Of a DNA stretch of 64,000 nt, positions 59,045-64,000 are shown one piece after another. The notes beneath the pieces were generated by a model that was not told where the DNA came from, did not search any database, and was given only the letters and a program-made list of their open reading frames with translations. Within the stretch, counting starts at the first letter, position 1. Each line of letters starts with the position of its first letter. The stretch is taken from contig CAIVVM010000040.1 of the NCBI GenBank assembly GCA_903909375.1, positions 56,090-120,089 of the forward strand, written 5' to 3'. Origin of the DNA: an uncultured Alphaproteobacteria bacterium (GTDB lineage: Bacteria; Pseudomonadota; Alphaproteobacteria; Caulobacterales; Caulobacteraceae). The translations under genes were made by a program, and so were the position numbers.

Positions 59045-59063
59045 GACGCCTGCAAAAGGCGTC
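59045..59063 (+). promoter_or_regulatory. Hairpin in leader of cold-shock gene
   Basis: Stem GACGCCT/AGGCGTC (7 bp) with loop GCAAA, 23 bp upstream of the cold-shock gene start. No T-tract. Leaders of cold-shock genes often carry structures that change with temperature; this one is a candidate only. Confidence 0.4.
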
Positions 59064-59086
59064 GAAGGTAGCGGGCCGGGGGGCGT

Positions 59087-59662
59087 ATGGCTGGTTACGA
59101 GATCGAGCAGGACGACGGGCCGCCTGTGAGAATCTGCGGGCGCGTCAAATGGTTCGACGCAGGCAAGGGCTATGGGTTCATCGTGCCGGATGATCCTACC
59201 CAGACCGATCTCAAGGACGTATTGCTCCACGTCACCAGCCTGCGGCCTTCCGGTCGCGAGAGCTGCCCGGAAGGCGCCACCATCACCTGCGATGTCGTCC
59301 GCCGTTCCAAGGGTTGGCAGGTGGCGGAGGTGGTCCTCGTGGATGAATCCTCGGCGCTACTCAGTGAGCGGCACACCGATGACCCGATGAGACTTCGGCC
59401 GGAGGGCTATGTCGCGCGGTCGCCACGCCCTATCGTCGAGGCCAACGGCCCGATGGAGGAAGCCCGGGTCAAGTGGTTCAACCGGGCCAAGGGTTATGGT
59501 TTCGTCGTGCGCGACAACGAACCCGGCGATATCTTTGTCCACATCGAAACGCTGCGGCGTTCGGGTATCGAGGATCTGCTGCCGGGTGAGCGGGTGATGG
59601 TCCAGTTCGCCGACGGCCCGAAGGGGCTGGTGGTGGCCGACATCGAGGCCGCCAGCCTCTGA
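59087..59662 (+). CDS. Two-domain cold-shock protein
   Basis: 191 residues with two cold-shock domains, each a five-strand nucleic acid binder. The first is at about 15-85: [19 protein letters not shown] with RNP1 KGYGFI and RNP2 VLLHVTSL. The second at about 126-191: [18 protein letters not shown] and RNP2 [10 protein letters not shown] Pro/Glu linker of about 40 residues joins them. This form is typical of Caulobacter (CspC/CspD) and relatives, where it serves stationary phase or cold survival; I do not assign which one. Confidence 0.95.
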   Translation: MAGYEIEQDDGPPVRICGRVKWFDAGKGYGFIVPDDPTQTDLKDVLLHVTSLRPSGRESCPEGATITCDVVRRSKGWQVAEVVLVDESSALLSERHTDDPMRLRPEGYVARSPRPIVEANGPMEEARVKWFNRAKGYGFVVRDNEPGDIFVHIETLRRSGIEDLLPGERVMVQFADGPKGLVVADIEAASL

Positions 59663-59727
59663 TCCGCCGCTTGCGCGGGCCCGGCATTGGTCGCAAACAC
59701 GGCGACGGACCGGATCGGGAGTCTCCC

Positions 59728-60522
59728 TTGCCGTTGCATCATCACCTGAGAGCGTGGGTCGCGCTCGTCGTCGCCTGTCTGGCGCTGCCGGCCGGCGGCC
59801 CCGCCGCAGCCGCCCTTCCGGTGTTCGGGGTGACCATCAAGGCGACCTATCCCCACGACCCCCGCGCCTATACCCAGGGCCTGCTGTTTCTGGATGGCGC
59901 GCTCTACGAAAGCACGGGCCAGATCGGTCAGTCCAACATCCGGCGGGTGCGCCTCTCTGACGGGGCTGTGCTGCAGTCCCAGTCCATTTCGCCCACCATG
60001 TTCGGAGAGGGCATGGTCAACTGGGGTGGGGAGCTGATCAGCGTCACCTGGCGCGACCAGGTCGGGTTCCGCTGGGATCGCAAGACCTTCGCGTTGAAGT
60101 CGACCTTCAGCTACCCGGGAGAGGGCTGGGGCCTGACGCAGGACGGCAAACATCTGATTCTCAGCGACGGCACCCCGGTCCTGCGGTTTCTCGATCCCAT
60201 GACCTTCCGCGAGGTGCGCCGGGTCCGGGTCACCGCCGAGGGCCGGCCGTTGCGAAACCTGAACGAGATCGAATGGGTGAAGGGCGAGGTCTACGCCAAC
60301 ATCTGGCAAACCAACCTGATCGCCCGGATCGACCCGAAGACCGGCGTCGTCAGGAGCGTGATCGACCTTTCCGAACTGCCCGAGGCCGCGCGGCGCCGCG
60401 ACACCGACGCCGTGCCCAACGGGATCGCCTATGACGCCAAACAGGACCGGCTGTTTGTCACGGGCAAGAACTGGCCCCGACTCTACGAGATCAGCCTGAA
60501 ACCCAGAGCCGCCACCCGATGA
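59728..60522 (+). CDS. Glutaminyl-peptide cyclotransferase, exported
   Basis: Plant-type glutaminyl cyclase that turns N-terminal glutamine into pyroglutamate. 264 residues from TTG 59728, with GGGAG 6 bp upstream; an earlier TTG at 59671 gives a start ahead of the signal. Signal peptide with hydrophobic core AWVALVVACLALPAGG. Beta-propeller features: HDPRAYTQGLLF (about 44-55), YESTGQIGQSNIRRV (about 61-75) and FGEGMVNWG. LNEIEWVKGEVYANIWQTN (key residues NELEW and VWANVW-type) near 185 is another hallmark. It overlaps the thioesterase by 4 bp. Confidence 0.92.
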   Translation: MPLHHHLRAWVALVVACLALPAGGPAAAALPVFGVTIKATYPHDPRAYTQGLLFLDGALYESTGQIGQSNIRRVRLSDGAVLQSQSISPTMFGEGMVNWGGELISVTWRDQVGFRWDRKTFALKSTFSYPGEGWGLTQDGKHLILSDGTPVLRFLDPMTFREVRRVRVTAEGRPLRNLNEIEWVKGEVYANIWQTNLIARIDPKTGVVRSVIDLSELPEAARRRDTDAVPNGIAYDAKQDRLFVTGKNWPRLYEISLKPRAATR

Positions 60523-60950
60523 CCGACGAAGACGATGTGATCCCTGAGCCCCCTGAGGGCTTTATCCGCTCCAACGGCCGCGGCGCGTTCTCCACCCGCA
60601 ACGGCCCCTATTTCCACCGGCTGGGCGAGGGGCGTTCCGTCGAACAGGCGTTCTTCGCCCTGCCGCGCCACACCAACGGCATCGGCATCGTCCACGGCGG
60701 CATGCTGTCGGCGTTTGCGGATGGGCTTCTGGCCGGCGCTGTGGGCCGCGGCTCGGGCAAGATCGCCGTGACCATCCACCTGTCCCTCGACTACCTGCAC
60801 ATGGCCCGCAAGGGCGACTGGGTGATCGGAGAGGCCACCATGAGCCGCGCCACCCGCGATGTCGCCTTCGCCGACGGGCGTCTGCATGTGCGCGGCGTGG
60901 ACATCGTCCGCTGCTCGGGCGTGTTCAAACTTATGGATCGATCCACATAA
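60519..60950 (+). CDS. PaaI-family hotdog thioesterase
   Basis: Hydrolyses an acyl-CoA of unknown kind. 143 residues; hotdog fold with the motif GIVHGGMLSAFADGLLAGAV (key HGG(x)2(x)AD) near 55-75 and a IHLSLDYLHMARKGDWV strand. The active-site Asp is present. ATGA overlap couples it to the cyclotransferase. No pathway link is visible. Confidence 0.9.
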   Translation: MTDEDDVIPEPPEGFIRSNGRGAFSTRNGPYFHRLGEGRSVEQAFFALPRHTNGIGIVHGGMLSAFADGLLAGAVGRGSGKIAVTIHLSLDYLHMARKGDWVIGEATMSRATRDVAFADGRLHVRGVDIVRCSGVFKLMDRST

Positions 60951-60964
60951 TCGGCGAGTTAGGT

Positions 60965-60991
60965 TTGCGGAAATTGTGAAACGCCCATAAT
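60965..60991 (+). promoter_or_regulatory. Candidate promoter of tRNA-Pro(UGG)
   Basis: TTGCGG, 15 bp, CATAAT, ending 18 bp before the tRNA. The spacing is short, so confidence is low. Confidence 0.4.
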
Positions 60992-61009
60992 GCAGGGCTC
61001 CAACGCAAT

Positions 61010-61086
<77 letters not shown>

Positions 61087-61116
61087 GCGTTGGACAGGAC
61101 AGTTGGGAACACGAGC

Positions 61117-61425
61117 ATGTTTGCGCGCATCTTCCGCCCGGCCAAGACCGCCATGCAATCCGGACGCGCCAAGGCCGCCACCTGGGTGCTGGAGTTCGAA
61201 CCCAGCGACGCGCGCCGGTCGGACCCGCTGATGGGCTGGACCCAGACGGGCGACACAGAATCCAGCCAGGTCCGCCTGAGCTTCGAGACCAAGGAAGAGG
61301 CCGTCCGCTACGCCGAGAGCCACGGGATCGCCTTTCAACTCTTCGACCCCAAGCCCGCCAAGCGGATCCTCAAGGCCTACGCCGACAACTTCGCCTTCGG
61401 TCGAAGAACCCCCTGGACCCATTAG
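61117..61425 (+). CDS. NDUFS4-like complex I accessory subunit
   Basis: 102 residues from ATG 61117. The ETC complex I signature: AKAATWVLEFEPSDARRSDPLMGWTQTGDTESSQVRLSF (key residues WxLEFE, DPLMGWT, DT) and EEAVRYAESHGI in the C-terminal half. Alphaproteobacteria carry this homologue of the mitochondrial 18 kDa subunit, usually away from the nuo operon, as here. Located between two tRNA genes. Confidence 0.93.
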   Translation: MFARIFRPAKTAMQSGRAKAATWVLEFEPSDARRSDPLMGWTQTGDTESSQVRLSFETKEEAVRYAESHGIAFQLFDPKPAKRILKAYADNFAFGRRTPWTH

Positions 61426-61437
61426 GGTTCGCACCGG

Positions 61438-61511
61438 GCGCCCTTAGCTCAACCGGATAGAGCACCCGCCTTCTAAGCGGGCGGTTGCAGGTTCGAGTCC
61501 TGCAGGGCGCG
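61438..61511 (+). tRNA. tRNA-Arg(UCU), CCA not encoded
   Basis: 74 nt. Acceptor GCGCCCT/AGGGCGC, discriminator G; anticodon stem CCCGC/GCGGG with loop CTTCTAA, so anticodon TCT; T-arm GCAGG-TTCGAGT-CCTGC. The next three bases are CTA, so CCA must be added after transcription, unlike the other three tRNAs here. Confidence 0.96.
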
Positions 61512-61628
61512 CTAATTCAAAGGGGAAGTAAGTCGCATCAACCACGGCCGTGCGGGCGCAATCTCAAGTTGCCAATCGGAGTCAGCGCCAGATAATCTTG
61601 TTTCAGTCTCCCGGGGATTGAGGGCGTC

Positions 61629-62282
61629 ATGGGGCTGGATCTGATCGTCGAGAGCTGCGCGCGGGCGGGCCACGAGGCGGAATGGCGGCGAATTATTGAA
61701 CGCAGTTTTGGCGACGAGGAATTGACCGAACAGGAAACCAACCGTTTCCAGGAAATCAGCATTCCAGCGTATGAGCGGCTCGACGCGCCACGGGTAGGAT
61801 ATGACCCGGCCGCCAACGACTGGATCGTCGCTGTCAGGAAGGCCCAGACAGCGGACGAAGTGGCCGCAGTCCTCAAGGAATTCCACGGCTACTTCGCCGT
61901 TGCTCTGGTGAAAAGCGATGGCGTCCCAGCCTACAGCCACGCAGGTCGTTATGAAGGTGTCGATGAAACCAGTTTTCGAGGCTCTCTTCTATCCGACTGC
62001 AAGAGCGTGCTGAACAAGCAGCTGATTGCAGCTGCCTGGGAACACAGGTTTCCCGAGTCCGCGATAGAGTACGGCCAAGCGCTGCTTGCGGCGGCCAGGG
62101 CGGCGACTGAATCAGGGCCGCAGCCAGCCGAAAAGACAGGCCTCCTGGCGCAGATGGGGTTGGGGTTTAAGCCCCGACCGGACAATTTCACGCACGAGGA
62201 GCAGATCGAGATCGTCGACGCTGCGGGCCGATGGTTCATCTTCTGGGGTGAGAGAGGGCACGCCATTCGCGCGTGGACGTGA
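61629..62282 (+). CDS. Hypothetical protein
   Basis: 217 residues with GAGGG 6 bp upstream. Starts MGLDLIVESCARAGHEAEW; contains EFHGYFAVALVKSDGVPAYSHAG (key part HGYFAVALV, about 92-100), FRGSLLSDC with a Cys (about 125), and ends WFIFWGERGHAIRAWT. No signal peptide or transmembrane segment. The composition suggests a soluble alpha/beta protein. I do not recognise the family. It follows tRNA-Arg and precedes an rRNA pseudouridine synthase gene, so it may be accessory, but there is no mobility gene beside it. Confidence 0.75.
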   Translation: MGLDLIVESCARAGHEAEWRRIIERSFGDEELTEQETNRFQEISIPAYERLDAPRVGYDPAANDWIVAVRKAQTADEVAAVLKEFHGYFAVALVKSDGVPAYSHAGRYEGVDETSFRGSLLSDCKSVLNKQLIAAAWEHRFPESAIEYGQALLAAARAATESGPQPAEKTGLLAQMGLGFKPRPDNFTHEEQIEIVDAAGRWFIFWGERGHAIRAWT

Positions 62283-62338
62283 GGCTTTCGGAACTCTGGT
62301 AGCTCTGGCAGACGACCCGCCATCTGCTAAAGACCCCC

Positions 62339-63106
62339 ATGGCCTGGACCCGCCGATACGACGACGCCGAACCCCAGAGGATCAACAAGTGGTTGGCCCA
62401 GAGCGGCGTATGCTCGCGCCGCGAGGCTGAAGCCCTGATCGGCGAGGGCCTGATCTATATCGACGGCGAGCGGGTGGAGGATGCGGGACGCAAGATCCTG
62501 CAGGGCCAGACCCTGACGCTGACCGACAAGGCCGAAGGGCGGCTGGAAGGCTTCACCGCCGTTCTGAACAAACCGGTGGGCTATGTCTCCGGCCAGCCGG
62601 AGCCCGGCTACACCCCCGCCGTCCGCCTGCTGACCAAGGAAGCCCTGGTGGGCGAGAGCATCACCATTCCGGACTCAAGGATGAGCCTGCCGCCGCTGGG
62701 GCGCCTGGATCTGGATAGCCACGGCCTGCTGATCCTCTCCAACGACGGCGTCCTGGCCAAGGCCGTGATTGGCCCGCAGTCGGAACTGGACAAGGAATAT
62801 GTGGTCCGGGTCGCGGGCCGCATCGACCCGCCCAAGATCGCGCTGCTGCAGCACGGCCTGGAACTGGACGGCCGCCAGCTCAAGCCGGCAAAGGTGACGG
62901 CCCAGGGGCAGGTCCTGCGCTTCATCCTCACCGAGGGGCGCAATCGCCAGATCCGCCGGATGTGCGAGTTGCTGGATCTGCGGGTCATGGATCTGCTGCG
63001 GGTGCGGATCGGGCCGCTGGCTCTGGGCGATCTGCCGGAAGGGCGTTGGCGGGTGCTGACGCCGGATGAACGGCAGGCGATGATCGCGGCGTCGCAGGGG
63101 CGGTAG
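62339..63106 (+). CDS. RsuA/RluB-family pseudouridine synthase
   Basis: Makes pseudouridine in 16S or 23S rRNA. 255 residues. S4 RNA-binding domain (about 14-60, RINKWLAQSGVCSRREAEALIGEG), then the catalytic domain with LNKPVGYVSG (about 77-86), GRLDLDSHGLLILSND with the catalytic Asp (about 122), and EGRNRQIRRMCE (about 200-211). Best fits the RluF/RluB branch; target uridine unknown. Confidence 0.94.
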   Translation: MAWTRRYDDAEPQRINKWLAQSGVCSRREAEALIGEGLIYIDGERVEDAGRKILQGQTLTLTDKAEGRLEGFTAVLNKPVGYVSGQPEPGYTPAVRLLTKEALVGESITIPDSRMSLPPLGRLDLDSHGLLILSNDGVLAKAVIGPQSELDKEYVVRVAGRIDPPKIALLQHGLELDGRQLKPAKVTAQGQVLRFILTEGRNRQIRRMCELLDLRVMDLLRVRIGPLALGDLPEGRWRVLTPDERQAMIAASQGR

Positions 63107-63133
63107 GGGATTGAGGCTTACACTTGGGACGCG

Positions 63134-63778
63134 ATGACCACCTGTGAGCGGACCTCGCCAACTCCTGCCGTGGGGGTAGCGAACGTCCGCGTACGCACGC
63201 ATAGCTGCGGGATGGATGCTTTTTCCGCCAAGCCGTTTGTGGAAGCCTCGCGTCGAGCGTTTCCGTTCGGCATTGCCGCTTTGGCAAATGCAGCGGCTTC
63301 GGAGTTATCACCTTTCATCGATGACACCTATCGGCGTCCATCTGAGCCGATCTGCATCAAGGGAAAGATTATTGCCGTTCCCCAGCGATTGCACTTCGTT
63401 GGCCTATCCGCAGACTCCGATAGACTGAACAGTCTCAATCCAGCGTCCCACTGCCTCATTACCCGCGCAACAGATGGCCGCTTACGTCAGCAAGCCCTCC
63501 GGTTTGTAGTCGACCATCAAAGCTCGTGGGTAGCGCCGTTTGTCCTCGTGTTGCTCGGCGAATACGTTATCGAGATCGTCGAAGACGTTCGAGATGCGCT
63601 CCCAGTTCTGGATCGATCAGTTTATGCCAATCTCGTTCGCGAGAACCGCCCGAGTGTGCAGAGGCTCCGTGCGAAGGCGACCAGTTATTGGAATGCATAT
63701 TACCGCCATCGGTACCCTCAGAAACGGGACTACCCTGGCCTCCAGGCAATCGACGAAATCGAAAGGTGGGCGGTCTGA
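63134..63778 (+). CDS. Hypothetical protein, accessory-like
   Basis: 214 residues if started at ATG 63134; ATG 63212 (MDAFSAKPF) is a credible later start. Lower GC than its neighbours. No membrane segment or signal peptide; the C-terminal half has APFVLVLLGEYVIEIVEDV and ends RHRYPQKRDYPGLQAIDEIERWAV with many Arg/Tyr. I do not recognise the family. It lies between a core gene and the transposase fragment, so acquisition by transfer is plausible. Confidence 0.6.
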   Translation: MTTCERTSPTPAVGVANVRVRTHSCGMDAFSAKPFVEASRRAFPFGIAALANAAASELSPFIDDTYRRPSEPICIKGKIIAVPQRLHFVGLSADSDRLNSLNPASHCLITRATDGRLRQQALRFVVDHQSSWVAPFVLVLLGEYVIEIVEDVRDALPVLDRSVYANLVRENRPSVQRLRAKATSYWNAYYRHRYPQKRDYPGLQAIDEIERWAV

Positions 63779-63814
63779 AAGCGGACAGCTGCCAAACAGT
63801 CCATCTCGGGACCC

Positions 63815-64000
63815 CTATGTCAGGTTCGATCCGCGAGCGTCTCCACCCAATCCCGCTCGTCCCGGCGAATGCCGGGAGGTGGATTCTCGTTTGAAGTGCA
63901 ACAGGTGCTTGGAGAAGACCTCAACCGGGGTGCGGAAGTCCAGGCATTGTCGCGGGGTGTTGTTGAAGGCGACGACGGCGGCGGCGATCTGGTCGGGATC
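63815..64000 (-). mobile_element. IS30-like transposase, C-terminus, runs past window
   Basis: A minus-strand frame open from the edge to a TAG at 63815-63817. It reads DQIAAAVVAFNNTPRQCLDF, then RTPVEVFSKHLLHFKRE, then ESTSRHSPG: the characteristic end of IS30-family transposases (NNTPRKCLGF and TPAEAF-type motifs). The terminal inverted repeat of such elements overlaps the HLLHFK codons, so the insertion sequence probably ends near 63880-63905; the tail of the frame would then be host DNA. The rest lies beyond the window. Confidence 0.8.

Overview
The window looks like chromosomal DNA of a high-GC alphaproteobacterium of the family Caulobacteraceae, with Caulobacter or Phenylobacterium as the best guess. 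The reasons are C4-type heme synthesis (hemA), an alphaproteobacterial LexA box (GTTC-N7-GTTC), a two-domain cold-shock protein, a ubiquinol-cytochrome c chaperone, an NDUFS4-like complex I subunit, DUF2842, class I PhaC, and a gene order (hemA-glyA-nrdR-rib-nusB-thiL ... hppA-bamE-plsX-fabH-ihfA ... phaC-hom-glpX-recJ) that I recall from Caulobacter. The genus is inference and no search was run.

Layout. 1-4.1 kb: gltX (cut by the window edge) diverges from comEC, which converges on lexA. 4.2-10.3 kb, minus strand: ppiD-trpE-trpG-trpD-trpC, partly overlapping, leading into autoregulated lexA; a small membrane ORF sits antisense between trpG and trpE. 10.4-17.5 kb: tpiA, secG, pyrG, rpmF, a Tat-exported PhoX-like phosphatase with a Pho-box-like repeat, an enoyl-CoA hydratase homologue and eno. 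17.5-26.4 kb: hemB, an amino acid permease, a valine-catabolism set (acyl-CoA dehydrogenase, 3-hydroxyisobutyryl-CoA hydrolase, 3-hydroxyisobutyrate dehydrogenase) interrupted by a Phd-VapC module and an exported methyltransferase-fold protein, then hemA behind an FNR/FixK-like box.

26.5-32.1 kb: glyA, nrdR, a RelE/RHH toxin-antitoxin pair, a RibD that has only the reductase domain, ribE, ribH, nusB and thiL. 32.2-37.3 kb: a sulfatase with no signal peptide, a two-domain retropepsin-like protein, a small exported protein and the proton-pumping pyrophosphatase. 37.4-45.9 kb: GNAT, bamE, cytochrome bc1 chaperone, DUF177, plsX-fabH, ihfA, a MerR-like regulator, tRNA-Pro(GGG), a double TonB-C-like protein, DUF2842, heme A synthase and rplM-rpsI. 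46-50.7 kb: argC, GNAT, msrB, a sulfotransferase and a PadR-DUF1700-GIN cassette. 50.8-58.8 kb: phaC, a lipoprotein, an alaC-like aminotransferase, hom, glpX and recJ. 58.8-64 kb: tRNA-Glu, a cold-shock protein, glutaminyl cyclase, thioesterase, tRNA-Pro(UGG), an NDUFS4-like gene, tRNA-Arg, a pseudouridine synthase, two orphan proteins and the end of an IS30-like transposase.

Most of the window is ordinary housekeeping sequence. The parts that stand out are the two toxin-antitoxin modules set inside metabolic gene sets, each with its own palindrome; the riboflavin cluster with no visible deaminase; the regulatory boxes at lexA, hemA and the PhoX-like gene; several exported proteins of unclear function; and the change in content at the right edge. 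I found no CRISPR array, prophage or clearly new defence system.
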